Shown here: one piece after another, positions 49,920 through 57,720 of the stretch
Layout of the letters: each line of letters opens with the position of its first letter
How positions within the stretch are numbered: position 1 is the stretch's first letter
From: a virus
IMG/VR virus record: IMGVR_UViG_3300027779_003171
Location: 1-64,000 of that record
Reading direction: 5' to 3' (one strand)
Length of the DNA stretch: 64,000 nt
Program-made: the position numbers and the translations under genes
The notes under the pieces: generated by a model
The model's database searches: none
Told to the model about the DNA's origin: nothing
The model's input: the letters and a program-made list of their open reading frames with translations, nothing else

Positions 49920-50435
49920 ATGAACAGAAGAGATTTCATTAAAGCAGCGGTTCCCGTGGCGGCTATACCAGCCATTGCAATTACTTGTAAATACGAGGAC
50001 GACGAAAAGGGGCCAGAGAAGGAGTCCATGTGGAAGAACTGGGACTATAGAGTCTATTGTTACGAGCGTGGGCAAGGCGAGTGGTTGTTTAGCGAGAATA
50101 CTAGGGGCAGCTTTGCTCACCAAAGAGAGTATATGACTTTCGATGAGGAAAATGACCTTACTTGGAATAGCTATGCTGGCTGGATGGACGGTGGCAAATT
50201 ACATTTTTCATCTTTCGATGATGCTACTGATTTTGTTGACTGTCACGTTAGAGCTAAAGACGATACTAATCTTATAGACTCTATTTATGACGTTTATTTC
50301 ATCAGCAGAAGAGACCCAGAAAGAGCAGTGGAAATAAAAGTAGCCCACTACTGGTTTAACGGAGACTCAGGCAGGGCTGTCGTGTGGGAGCAAAATGGAT
50401 TTAATGGAAATTTTAACAAAGTAGAAAGTGCTTAG
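49920..50435 (+). CDS. Tat-exported protein of unknown function
   Basis: 171 residues. MNRRDFIKAAVPVAAIPAIA is a twin-arginine signal peptide (RRDFIK). The exported part has many Trp/Tyr and acidic residues (DYRVYCYERGQGEWLFSEN; DVYFISRRDPERAVEIKV). Tat export implies folding in the cytoplasm, which fits the FKBP gene just upstream. No fold recognised. Confidence 0.75.
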   Translation: MNRRDFIKAAVPVAAIPAIAITCKYEDDEKGPEKESMWKNWDYRVYCYERGQGEWLFSENTRGSFAHQREYMTFDEENDLTWNSYAGWMDGGKLHFSSFDDATDFVDCHVRAKDDTNLIDSIYDVYFISRRDPERAVEIKVAHYWFNGDSGRAVVWEQNGFNGNFNKVESA

Positions 50436-50440
50436 AGATT

Positions 50441-50611
50441 ATGCCGAATGAAGCCAAAGAGTTAAAAGCAGTAAAAAAACACCTAGAAGACGCAGCCATA
50501 TACAACTTGGAGTCCGAGATAGTCTGGGCCGCAGTAAAGATAGCAAAAGAGAAGCCAAAAGAGGACTTCCATCAAATATTTAAAGAAGCACGAGATGAGT
50601 GGGACATATAA
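50441..50611 (+). CDS. Small helical protein, 56 residues
   Basis: MPNEAKELKAVKKHLEDAAI, ends FKEARDEWDI. Overlaps the MazG-like gene by 17 bases. Unknown. Confidence 0.5.
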   Translation: MPNEAKELKAVKKHLEDAAIYNLESEIVWAAVKIAKEKPKEDFHQIFKEARDEWDI

Positions 50612-50870
50612 AGGAAAAGAAGAACCGAGAAAACAGTACGACTACCTTAAATGCATTGAGGAGTTGAATGAACTTGCGACAGTATTAATGCAGCAGTTCA
50701 ACAAACCTCACAAAGATTTATCGGGGGGCGTTGTCGAAGAGCTTGGAGATGTTTACTACAGGTTAGACAACATAATGGACTACTATGATGGGGATTTAGT
50801 TTCAGCTAGAAAATTATACAAAGCTGATAAATGTGATCCAGTTAGATCACGAAAGACAGATGCATGTTAA
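50595..50870 (+). CDS. MazG-like nucleotide pyrophosphohydrolase
   Basis: 91 residues. KCIEELNELATVLMQQ and GGVVEELGDVYYRLDNIMDY give the E-x-x-E and E-x-x-D metal motifs of all-alpha NTP-PPases, in correct order. It could hydrolyse dNTPs, dUTP or (p)ppGpp-related nucleotides. It overlaps the thyX gene by 11 bases, consistent with a role in the nucleotide pool. Confidence 0.75.
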   Translation: MSGTYKGKEEPRKQYDYLKCIEELNELATVLMQQFNKPHKDLSGGVVEELGDVYYRLDNIMDYYDGDLVSARKLYKADKCDPVRSRKTDAC

Positions 50871-51525
50871 ACTGGTATCGCTTACACAACCTCACGTAAA
50901 GGGGTATGATGATAAGCTCATGAGCGCGGAGGATATAATCGCCTACTGTGCTAGAGTTTCTAACCCGAGCAATCAGCAAAACGTAAAGACTGCTCCCAAG
51001 CTTCTAAAATTCTTAATTAAACACGGGCATTGGTCGCCCTTTGAACTCGCGAACATGTGTGTTGAAATTAGAACGAGTAGAGGAATCGCGGCCCAGATTT
51101 TGCGTCACCGTAGTTTTAGTTTTCAGGAATTCAGCCAACGATACAGTGAAGCTCAACAACTTGAAGAATTAGAGCTTCGTTCCCCCGCTGAGAAAAACAG
51201 GCAAAGCAGTAGCGATGCCTTAGATAAGAAGCACGAAGCTTACAAAATTGCGAATGCTTCCATGGAGGCGGCGATGAATTCGTACAAGCACCTACTTGAG
51301 ATTGGGGTGGCAAAAGAATGCGCGAGGGGCATTCTCCCCTTAGCTACGGAAACTACGATGTATATGAATGGCACGGTTCGTAGCTGGATTCATTATATTG
51401 GACTAAGATCAAAGGAAAACACCCAAAAAGAGCACAGAGACATCGCGGACGAAATAAAAAGTATATTCACCCAACAATTCCCTAATATAAGTGAGGCGTT
51501 GGAGTGGACGAAGAAAGAGTCGTGA
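50860..51525 (+). CDS. thyX: Flavin-dependent thymidylate synthase ThyX
   Basis: 221 residues from ATG 50860 (a GTG 50833 start is possible). RHRSFSFQEFSQRY is the ThyX motif RHRxxSxxxxSxRY. GHWSPFELANMCVEI and the late MNGTVRSWIHYIGLR region also match. It converts dUMP to dTMP with FAD and methylene-THF. Works downstream of the dCMP deaminase at 32.6 kb. Confidence 0.95.
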   Translation: MHVKLVSLTQPHVKGYDDKLMSAEDIIAYCARVSNPSNQQNVKTAPKLLKFLIKHGHWSPFELANMCVEIRTSRGIAAQILRHRSFSFQEFSQRYSEAQQLEELELRSPAEKNRQSSSDALDKKHEAYKIANASMEAAMNSYKHLLEIGVAKECARGILPLATETTMYMNGTVRSWIHYIGLRSKENTQKEHRDIADEIKSIFTQQFPNISEALEWTKKES

Positions 51526-51863
51526 AATATCGAATTAAAAAAATACCAGCACTACAGGCAAGCAAGGTTGTAGCGGTAGTCTACGCACCCTTCGGGCTTT
51601 TTTATACCGTGGCTGGAGCAATCAGCCTTTACAACCAGCCTTATTACAACTTCGTCGGTGAGGCTCTTTTATTCGGCCCAGTTCTTCTTGCCCCATTTAC
51701 ATTTATCGCGACACTCTTCACTTGCTGGTTTTATAATCACGTAGCAAACTTGATTGGGGGCATAGACGTGGAACTAGGAGAAAGTCCATCCATTACAGTG
51801 AAACAGATGAAAAAAGATTTAGCAGCGGCAGAAAGACGAAAGGGAAAGGCTAGGGGTGAGTAA
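51504..51863 (+). CDS. Membrane protein with two hydrophobic segments
   Basis: 119 residues from GTG 51504, overlapping thyX by 22 bases. VVAVVYAPFGLFYTVAGAIS and ALLFGPVLLAPFTFIATLF are membrane segments; NLIGGIDVELG follows and the tail is basic. Topology recalls small DUF3566-like proteins, but the match is weak. Confidence 0.6.
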   Translation: MDEERVVKYRIKKIPALQASKVVAVVYAPFGLFYTVAGAISLYNQPYYNFVGEALLFGPVLLAPFTFIATLFTCWFYNHVANLIGGIDVELGESPSITVKQMKKDLAAAERRKGKARGE

Positions 51864-51993
51864 AAAAAATTGGAGAGATTTGCTTGCTGGTTTGTCAATC
51901 ATGGTCGTGTCTACTTTTTTATTTTTTAATGATCAGTATACCGTTGAAATCGCGTTGATAATAGCGGTATTAACTTTGTGGTGGTTGAATTAG
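51856..51993 (+). CDS. Small membrane protein, 45 residues (GTG start)
   Basis: MSKKNWRDLLAGLSIMVVST from GTG 51856, with two short hydrophobic stretches (GLSIMVVSTFLFF; IALIIAVLTLWWL). Overlaps the upstream gene by eight bases. Unknown. Confidence 0.5.
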   Translation: MSKKNWRDLLAGLSIMVVSTFLFFNDQYTVEIALIIAVLTLWWLN

Positions 51994-52003
51994 TTAATGA
52001 TCT

Positions 52004-52447
52004 ATGATCTATTCTCTATACGGGCAACCAGGGTCAGGTAAGACGACCTTGGGAAAGTTGATGGCAGGGTATCTTGACACACCGTTCATTATAGACGGCG
52101 ATGAGTTTAGGGGGATGTTCGCAAATAAAAATTACGGGAAAGAGGGCCGAGAGAAAAACATTAGGAATGCAAACGCCGTAGCAACCTACTTAAATAAAAG
52201 AGGCAAACCCGCCGACAAAGAAACCCATGCGGTCATGAGTCTAGTAAATCCTTACAAATACTTGCGAGATGAATTGCGAGAAAATAATGAAGGTCAGGTT
52301 ATTGAAATTTTATTGAAATCAAATAGAGAGTTAAGAAAAGAATATCATGTAGAAGATTTTGAAGAAGGCATCCCAGATTACGCAATGGACACAGACCGAA
52401 GCGTCGGGGATAGTTGGAGTGAATTAAAAGAGATGCTAAAAGCATGA
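52004..52447 (+). CDS. cysC: APS kinase-like P-loop kinase
   Basis: 147 residues. P-loop YGQPGSGKTTLG, then IIDGDEFRGMFANKNYGKEG and REKNIRNANAVATYL, matching the APS-kinase sequence IDGDxxRxxxNxxxGFxxxxRxxNxxR. VMSLVNPYKYLRDELRE fits the following S-x-x-x-P-x-x-x-x-R motif. The C-terminal part is shorter than in CysC (~200 aa). It would make PAPS, the donor for the two sulfotransferases at 40-41.6 kb. Another nucleotide or sugar kinase function cannot be excluded. Confidence 0.72.
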   Translation: MIYSLYGQPGSGKTTLGKLMAGYLDTPFIIDGDEFRGMFANKNYGKEGREKNIRNANAVATYLNKRGKPADKETHAVMSLVNPYKYLRDELRENNEGQVIEILLKSNRELRKEYHVEDFEEGIPDYAMDTDRSVGDSWSELKEMLKA

Positions 52448-53055
52448 CACCGAGACAGTACGAGAATAGTGAAAGAGTTACGAGAGAATGGGCGAAAGCA
52501 AAAGCTCAGATACTTTCCGAAAAATGGCATATTCGCTTAGGTAGGCAAATTACACTGGGAGAAGCAAGGAGCAGCATGAAGCCCTTTGCGTTGGCTCAAG
52601 AAGATATCCCCCTAATAATTAAACTCGTAGAAAATCCAAAATATGATATCGGACTATTTGCTGGATACGTTGATCTTTTTACTCATGATTGCGTACATAT
52701 TCTCTTAGGCAGAGGACTTCTCCTTAAGGATGAGGCTTTTGTGATTGGGTACACCATGGGAACTTCTAAAAAGATGTTCAGGTGGCGGCGAAACCTTTTC
52801 ATGTTTTGCGCGAAGTATCTTTACCCAGAAGAGTATGGTTTCGGAGAGGACGAGAGATTTGTTTTCAACTTAGGGGTAATGGTTGGCTCTAGATGCCCCA
52901 CGGACTTATCAAAGACTGATTTTAAAAAACTTTTAAATAAAGATGTCGCGGAGATAAGAAATGAGTTAAAAATGGACTCCGACCTATTAAGGTCATGTTA
53001 TCTTGCGGAAAAGAATCTTTTCAAGGATAGTAGGGAGAGCTTGAGATTGGTATGA
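52444..53055 (+). CDS. Unknown protein with HDxxH motif (COQ4-like)
   Basis: 203 residues. LFTHDCVHILLGRGLLLKDE includes H-D-x-x-H, a metal-binding motif as in COQ4-type proteins, followed by AFVIGYTMGTSKK. The rest is helical. Similar proteins occur in marine phages to my knowledge, but I cannot assign a reaction. Overlaps both neighbours by four bases. Confidence 0.6.
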   Translation: MTPRQYENSERVTREWAKAKAQILSEKWHIRLGRQITLGEARSSMKPFALAQEDIPLIIKLVENPKYDIGLFAGYVDLFTHDCVHILLGRGLLLKDEAFVIGYTMGTSKKMFRWRRNLFMFCAKYLYPEEYGFGEDERFVFNLGVMVGSRCPTDLSKTDFKKLLNKDVAEIRNELKMDSDLLRSCYLAEKNLFKDSRESLRLV

Positions 53056-53258
53056 AAACGTGCGGCGGCTGTGGCAACAAAAAGATGAGGTACTGCCTGT
53101 GCCTTTCTTGCGGGTGGATGGACCCTAAAGTCAAAAAACGAGACAAAAAACTAAAACTTGAAATCGAAAAGGACAATTCTAAAAGACCACCCCGAGTCGG
53201 AGTTAAGACCATTAGGGTGGATTGGAGCAAGCTTGGTGGTCCTCGGATACTACCTTAA
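53052..53258 (+). CDS. Small zinc-ribbon protein
   Basis: 68 residues. CGGCGNKKMRYCLCLSCGW has C-x-x-C pairs suited to a zinc ribbon, followed by a Lys-rich helix. Overlaps the next gene by 101 bases in another frame; the shared part is low-information tail. Confidence 0.55.
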   Translation: MKTCGGCGNKKMRYCLCLSCGWMDPKVKKRDKKLKLEIEKDNSKRPPRVGVKTIRVDWSKLGGPRILP

Positions 53259-53415
53259 CGCTAATTATATCCTTTATTGTTGGCCGTGCTGGATACTCGG
53301 CAATGCAATGGTCGGAGCCTATTGTCTTAGAGCTAAGGCTTATCCTGCGGCAGCTATGTCCTTCGCCTTGGTGTTAATGAATATCTACGGTCTAATTTCT
53401 TGGCTTGACAAGTAG
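53158..53415 (+). CDS. Small multi-pass membrane protein
   Basis: 85 residues from TTG 53158. PLGWIGASLVVLGYYLNANY, CWILGNAMVGAYCL and AAAMSFALVLMNIYGLISWL are three hydrophobic segments. Resembles small PnuC- or CBU_0592-like membrane domains, not firmly. There is no ATG in the frame upstream, so the true start is uncertain. Confidence 0.55.
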   Translation: MKSKRTILKDHPESELRPLGWIGASLVVLGYYLNANYILYCWPCWILGNAMVGAYCLRAKAYPAAAMSFALVLMNIYGLISWLDK

Positions 53416-53433
53416 GGGTAATCATGTTATTGT
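53405..53433 (+). promoter_or_regulatory. Sigma70-type promoter, apparently leaderless
   Basis: TTGACA (53405-53410), 17-base spacer, TATTGT (53428-53433), six bases to ATG 53440, so transcription should start at or very near the A of ATG. Confidence 0.75.
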
Positions 53434-53439
53434 TTTCAC

Positions 53440-53649
53440 ATGACGGAGAAGAAAAAAGGAGCAAAACTTCGGAAAAAAGCAGGTACGGCAACCCCTGACA
53501 AGTACGAGAATACCCCCACTTGGGTAAAGAAGGCGGAGTTTAAGCTGGATCGGTACAACCATTTGATGGAATTTTTACGCACTTTCTTGGGCTTCTGTAC
53601 CCTGACTCTTCAAGTTATAATTTTATTAAAGTTATTTAACGTCATCTAG
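53440..53649 (+). CDS. Small membrane-anchored basic protein, 69 residues
   Basis: Lys-rich N-terminus (MTEKKKGAKLRKKAGTATPD), one C-terminal membrane segment (FLGFCTLTLQVIILLKLF). Holin-like size but a single segment. Unknown. Confidence 0.55.
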   Translation: MTEKKKGAKLRKKAGTATPDKYENTPTWVKKAEFKLDRYNHLMEFLRTFLGFCTLTLQVIILLKLFNVI

Positions 53650-53650
53650 G

Positions 53651-54748
53651 ATGAAGATGGTAAAAGATAACGAGATAAGCATTTCTCCCGTCAATTGGCA
53701 AAAGCTTAATAAGTCTCACACTAAAGACGAGATTAAACAACTAATTTCTGACGCTATTGGAGAAAACGACCTTCCCATGCCTACGCGGAAGATAACGAAG
53801 GCTGACGCAAAGAAATCGTTTAAAGAACTCCAGTCCTTCTACCATTTGAGGGCCATGACGCAGGAGAACTGGTATACTCGGTACGATTACAAATACCCCT
53901 TGACCGACGTGCTTTTTGGCTGCTCCACTGTTGGCAACAAGGCTTCAGACTTTTACCAGCAGTACAATCGTTGGTTGTGCGATTCAATCAATGCGCCGAG
54001 CCCGTATAGGTCGTGGACGACAGAGAAATTCAGGCTAACGCTTTTAAATGCCCTGTGGAGCCTCAAAATGGAAGAGGTGAACTCCAAAGTCTTGCGGAGT
54101 TGTATCGGCTTGAGAAAGTATATCGCGAGTCAGTTCAGGCCATCGACAGCGAAGACAGTCTACGATTATTTCGGCGCGGAGGATGTTCTGGATTTTAGTT
54201 CTGGTTGGGGTGACCGTTTGTGTGGGTTCCTCGCCAGCGATGCGAAGTCTTACGTGGGGATAGACCCAAACGAAAGGCTATTCGATAATTACACGAGGAT
54301 GATTGATGATTTTAATGTCCCAAATAAAAAGGTGGAATTATTTAACTGTTGCGCTGAAAACGCCGTGTTGGGTAAGAGAGAGTTTGATTTAGTTTTTACC
54401 TCTCCCCCTTATTTTAACATTGAGAGATATACACAAGAAGAAAACCAATCATTCAAGAAATACAGAAAACTGGAAAATTGGTTAAATGAATTTCTTTTTA
54501 AAGCCATTGATTTGTCTTGGGGTCACCTAAAAACTGACGGGCATCTTGTCCTCAACATAAGTGATGTATACTCAAATCACACAATCAATAAAATTTGTGA
54601 CCCGATGAATGATTATATTAAATCTCTCAAGGGTGCGGAATATGTTGGGTGTTACGGATACCAAATGAGAACCAGACCCAACTCAGGTGCGTTAAAAGGG
54701 AAAACTGGGAAATTTGCGGAACCCATGTGGGTTTGGAAAAAAACGTAA
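53651..54748 (+). CDS. DNA methyltransferase with TSPPY motif
   Basis: 365 residues. VLDFSSGWGDRLCGFLAS is the SAM site (motif I) and LVFTSPPYFNIERY the catalytic TSPPY motif, typical of N4-cytosine and some N6-adenine methyltransferases. The order (motif I before IV) and the long N-terminal extension are like those of phage orphan methyltransferases. No partner restriction enzyme is seen; an HNH nuclease follows, but looks like a homing type. It may mask phage DNA from host restriction. Confidence 0.82.
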   Translation: MKMVKDNEISISPVNWQKLNKSHTKDEIKQLISDAIGENDLPMPTRKITKADAKKSFKELQSFYHLRAMTQENWYTRYDYKYPLTDVLFGCSTVGNKASDFYQQYNRWLCDSINAPSPYRSWTTEKFRLTLLNALWSLKMEEVNSKVLRSCIGLRKYIASQFRPSTAKTVYDYFGAEDVLDFSSGWGDRLCGFLASDAKSYVGIDPNERLFDNYTRMIDDFNVPNKKVELFNCCAENAVLGKREFDLVFTSPPYFNIERYTQEENQSFKKYRKLENWLNEFLFKAIDLSWGHLKTDGHLVLNISDVYSNHTINKICDPMNDYIKSLKGAEYVGCYGYQMRTRPNSGALKGKTGKFAEPMWVWKKT

Positions 54749-54791
54749 TTTTTCCCCCAAACTGAAATAACTATATAGTGGACGATATACA
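54747..54791 (+). repeat. Duplicated upstream element, copy 2
   Basis: AATTTTTCCCCC, ~19 bases, then GTGGACGATATACA, as at 48872-48917. Here the GTG at 54778 is the likely start codon of the HNH gene, so the copied part reaches into its first codons. Confidence 0.75.
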
Positions 54792-55443
54792 GCACAAGAA
54801 AAAGAAGGCCGCTTACCACAAGGCATGGGCAGCGCGTCCCGCGAACAAGAAAAAGTTAGCCGCTTACTACGAGGTTTACTGCGAGGTCAACAAAGAAGAG
54901 ATAGCCGCTCAGAGAAAAGCTTATCGCCACGCCAACAAAGAAGAAAAGGCCGCTTATGACAGAGTCTACCGCGAAACCGAGAAGGAAGCAATCACTGCTC
55001 GGCAGAAGGCATACTATGAAGGCCGAAGGCAGGAAATAAGAGCGCGAACAAGTGCTTACTACTACGCCAACAAGGAAGCAATCGCTATTACAGTAAAGGC
55101 TTATAAACTCGCCCACAAAGAAGACCTTGCCCCGGGTCTCGCGGCTAGACAGTCAAAGAGGCGTGGCCTTAAGAGAGGCGCAGTTTTACCCACAACTGAT
55201 CAGGAATTAATTAAAAATTTCTACAAGCAAAGAGTCGATATGACAGAGAAACACGGTGAACTATATCATGTAGACCATATTATTCCACTATCTATTGGTG
55301 GTGCTCATCATCAAGATAATCTGAGGGTAATTACAGCCGAGGAAAATAGGGAAAAACATAATAAATATATCCCAGAACTAGGCGGCGTTTGGGCTGATAA
55401 CGACCTCGCAAGAGAATACAAAAAGAAACACGGTATTGGATGA
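54778..55443 (+). CDS. HNH endonuclease with N-terminal repeat array
   Basis: 221 residues from GTG 54778. Residues ~5-115 are a degenerate tandem array of ~16-17-residue units ([12 protein letters not shown] type), basic and helical, likely DNA-binding. The C-terminal HNH domain reads [20 protein letters not shown] then [13 protein letters not shown], with the H-N-H residues present. Overlaps GMP reductase by four bases. It is free-standing like phage homing endonucleases; its DNA target may be the neighbouring gene region. Confidence 0.85.
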   Translation: MDDIQHKKKKAAYHKAWAARPANKKKLAAYYEVYCEVNKEEIAAQRKAYRHANKEEKAAYDRVYRETEKEAITARQKAYYEGRRQEIRARTSAYYYANKEAIAITVKAYKLAHKEDLAPGLAARQSKRRGLKRGAVLPTTDQELIKNFYKQRVDMTEKHGELYHVDHIIPLSIGGAHHQDNLRVITAEENREKHNKYIPELGGVWADNDLAREYKKKHGIG

Positions 55444-56594
55444 GAATCGAATCTGACACTAAACTAGACTTTAAGGACGTTCTCCTACGCCCTAAACGCT
55501 CTGAGTTAACATCTCGCAAGGATGTCGACCTCATGCGTGAGTTTACGTTTAAGAACGCTGGCGGCGAAGGCTCTGACCCAAAAGCGTATGGCTGGAAAGG
55601 TATTCCTATCGTTGCCTCGAACATGGACACTGTTGGGACTTTCGAAACCGCCCAAACTCTCGCCAGATATCATATGCTAACTTGCATTAACAAGCATTAC
55701 GATTTAAAAAAATGGCTACATAAATTAAATGGCTATGGAGTCTATAAAAGCCCAGAACAAAGGAAGGGCACTGTTTGGAAGCATGACCCAAACTCAAGGT
55801 CTTCGCAAAATAGAATTTACGAGCATATTTCCCCTTCTATTGGTATTAAATATAATGAAAAAAAATACGATGATGTAGATTACCTTCGTGACATTACATG
55901 GAATTTTTATCACACGCAATTCGTATGTATCGACGCGGCTAACGGATACACATCAAGATTTTGCGACTTCATAAAAAAAGTTAGAGAAGAACACCCCGCA
56001 CTTATAATAATTGCTGGCAACGTCGTTACGGGCGAAATGACAGAGGAGATATTATTAAGTGGAGCAGATATTGTTAAAGTGGGCATTGGCTCTGGGTCTG
56101 TCTGCACTACTCGTGTACAAACTGGTGTCGGTTACCCTCAACTCAGCGCAATCATTGAATGCGCGGATGCTGCTCATGGGATTGGTGGGCATATTATGGC
56201 TGACGGTGGGTGCGTATGTGCTGGCGATGTGGCCAAAGCCTTTTGTGCTGGTGCTGATTTTGTTATGTTGGGCGGGATGCTGGCAGGTCATACTGAGTCG
56301 GCGGGGCAAGAAGAAATAGTGGACGAAGAAAAGTATAAGACCTTTTACGGAATGAGTTCTGAGACCGCCATGAACAAGTATGATGGCGGGGTTGCCAGCT
56401 ACCGTGCTTCAGAGGGTAAAACTGTGAGGATCAAACATCGTGGACTGCTTAGAAACACCGTAGAGGGCATCCTGGGCGGATTACGGTCCACTTGTACCTA
56501 TATTGGTGCTAGAAGGATAAAAGATATGCCAAAATGTGCTACTTTCGTTAAAGTAACGCAGCAGTCAAATGAGGTTTTCGGAAAGAACGTGTGA
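55440..56594 (+). CDS. guaC: GMP reductase (IMPDH/GMPR family)
   Basis: 384 residues. [15 protein letters not shown] is the GuaC start, [14 protein letters not shown] follows, [20 protein letters not shown] holds the catalytic Cys, and [18 protein letters not shown] and MLGGMLAGH match the phosphate-binding part. No CBS domain, as in GuaC rather than most IMPDH. About 35 residues (positions ~90-125) are extra compared with GuaC of ~347 residues. It converts GMP to IMP, shifting purines towards A nucleotides. Confidence 0.9.
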   Translation: MRIESDTKLDFKDVLLRPKRSELTSRKDVDLMREFTFKNAGGEGSDPKAYGWKGIPIVASNMDTVGTFETAQTLARYHMLTCINKHYDLKKWLHKLNGYGVYKSPEQRKGTVWKHDPNSRSSQNRIYEHISPSIGIKYNEKKYDDVDYLRDITWNFYHTQFVCIDAANGYTSRFCDFIKKVREEHPALIIIAGNVVTGEMTEEILLSGADIVKVGIGSGSVCTTRVQTGVGYPQLSAIIECADAAHGIGGHIMADGGCVCAGDVAKAFCAGADFVMLGGMLAGHTESAGQEEIVDEEKYKTFYGMSSETAMNKYDGGVASYRASEGKTVRIKHRGLLRNTVEGILGGLRSTCTYIGARRIKDMPKCATFVKVTQQSNEVFGKNV

Positions 56595-56642
56595 TTATGG
56601 AAAAACATCGACACGTCCAAGTAATATGTCGATAGGATAAAC

Positions 56643-56840
56643 ATGAGAATAGAATTTGAAGAATGGTGTGAGAAAAACGAAGAAGAGCTATCTATAATGT
56701 TTGCCGAGACAGGTATGGATAGGGAACTAGACTTTAATGTAGAAAATGAGTTGGAAAGATGTTATCAAAAATATTTAGAAACTAATAAAAGTAATTTAGA
56801 CGAACTACCCCCAGAAGGAGGTCAGGGAGGCCATTATTAA
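56643..56840 (+). CDS. Small acidic protein, 65 residues
   Basis: MRIEFEEWCEKNEEELSIMF, ends in GGQGGHY. Helical and acidic. TCGACA at 56615 with GATAGG 17 bases on is a weak promoter candidate sharing GACACGTCC with the one at 57304. Unknown function. Confidence 0.5.
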   Translation: MRIEFEEWCEKNEEELSIMFAETGMDRELDFNVENELERCYQKYLETNKSNLDELPPEGGQGGHY

Positions 56841-56988
56841 CTACAAAGAATGGTTGAAGTGGAGGGAAGAATATTATAAAGAAAACTCGCTTATGCTTTT
56901 TAATAAAAAAGGATTGACTGAAGAACAACAGATGGAAGCTTGGGAAAAATCTCTCAAGGAGTCAGACTCAGGCCACAGGCCGTGTTAA
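56833..56988 (+). CDS. Small protein, 51 residues, with no ATG/GTG/TTG at the expected start
   Basis: The frame IINYKEWLKWREEYYKENSL runs to TAA at 56986 and is open back to about 56797, but has no standard start before TTG 56854. Two strong Shine-Dalgarno-like runs (AAGGAGGT and AGGGAGG) stand just before ATT ATT at 56833/56836, so a rare ATT start is possible. Overlaps the previous gene by eight bases. Confidence 0.4.
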   Translation: MINYKEWLKWREEYYKENSLMLFNKKGLTEEQQMEAWEKSLKESDSGHRPC

Positions 56989-56989
56989 A

Positions 56990-57298
56990 ATGAAAGACAC
57001 TGGAGAACATAAAAATTTAGGAGTAGGCATGGTGGGTAGCCTAAAGAAAAAAGAGCCCGCCAAGACCAAGAAGAAGCCCAAGGCTAAAAAAACGACGGAA
57101 AAGAAATTAAAAGAAGGAATAGTAAATAAGGGATTAAGGACAATCAAGATAGAGTATTTGAGACACAGCACCAAGACAGTAGGAATTATAAACGAGAAGG
57201 GCGAATACACGGTAGTACCAACCAAACAGTGTGGAGAAGGGGACGTGGTTTGGGTGGTGGAAAACGACGGAACCTTTACAAAAACCAAAATATACTAA
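56990..57298 (+). CDS. Small basic protein, 102 residues
   Basis: N-terminal half very Lys-rich (KKKEPAKTKKKPKAKKTTEK), C-terminal half a small beta-rich region (TIKIEYLRHSTKTVGIINEK; VVWVVENDGTFTKTK). Possibly nucleic-acid binding. No family. Confidence 0.55.
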   Translation: MKDTGEHKNLGVGMVGSLKKKEPAKTKKKPKAKKTTEKKLKEGIVNKGLRTIKIEYLRHSTKTVGIINEKGEYTVVPTKQCGEGDVVWVVENDGTFTKTKIY

Positions 57299-57303
57299 TA
57301 AGC

Positions 57304-57332
57304 TTGACACGTCCGAGAAATCCTGCTATGGT
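57304..57332 (+). promoter_or_regulatory. Sigma70-type promoter, short leader
   Basis: TTGACA (57304-57309), 17-base spacer, TATGGT (57327-57332), ten bases to ATG 57343. Confidence 0.72.
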
Positions 57333-57342
57333 CCTAACCTAA

Positions 57343-57720
57343 ATGGCTGATAAACAAAAATTCATAAAATGTGATTGTCATAGCGAAGGTATGCTCATCA
57401 CCAAGTTTGACGATGAGGAAGAACTGTACTTTAGCTACTGGCGTGAGGGCATCAACCCTATCAAATTATCTTGGTGGATGCGACTAAGACTGTGCTGGAT
57501 GGTGCTGACGAAAGGCAATGCCTATGATGACCAAGTTATTCTAAATAAAGAAAAAGCCATAGAACTTGCGTCGTGGATTCTGCTCAATGTAGTCGAGCCA
57601 GCAGACAAGGAGCCCGAAATGGACGAGGCTAAATCAAAGGATGAAGCTGCCATGCTCAAAGCCGTGTTCCTCGACCCAGCTTTAGGACAGGACATAACCT
57701 CCGAACACGGAGGAGTATAA
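57343..57720 (+). CDS. Unknown protein, 125 residues
   Basis: KCDCHSEGMLITKFDDEEEL then YFSYWREG, WWMRLRLCWMVLTKGNAYDD. Cys/His near the N-terminus could bind metal. Similar openings (CxCHSE) occur in small phage proteins. No function assignable. Confidence 0.6.
   Translation: MADKQKFIKCDCHSEGMLITKFDDEEELYFSYWREGINPIKLSWWMRLRLCWMVLTKGNAYDDQVILNKEKAIELASWILLNVVEPADKEPEMDEAKSKDEAAMLKAVFLDPALGQDITSEHGGV

Noticed and set aside
54778-55443. Restriction-modification pair formed by the methyltransferase and HNH nuclease
   Set aside because: The HNH protein has the repeat-array layout of free-standing homing nucleases and lacks a recognisable restriction-enzyme recognition domain; a pair cannot be excluded but is not supported.
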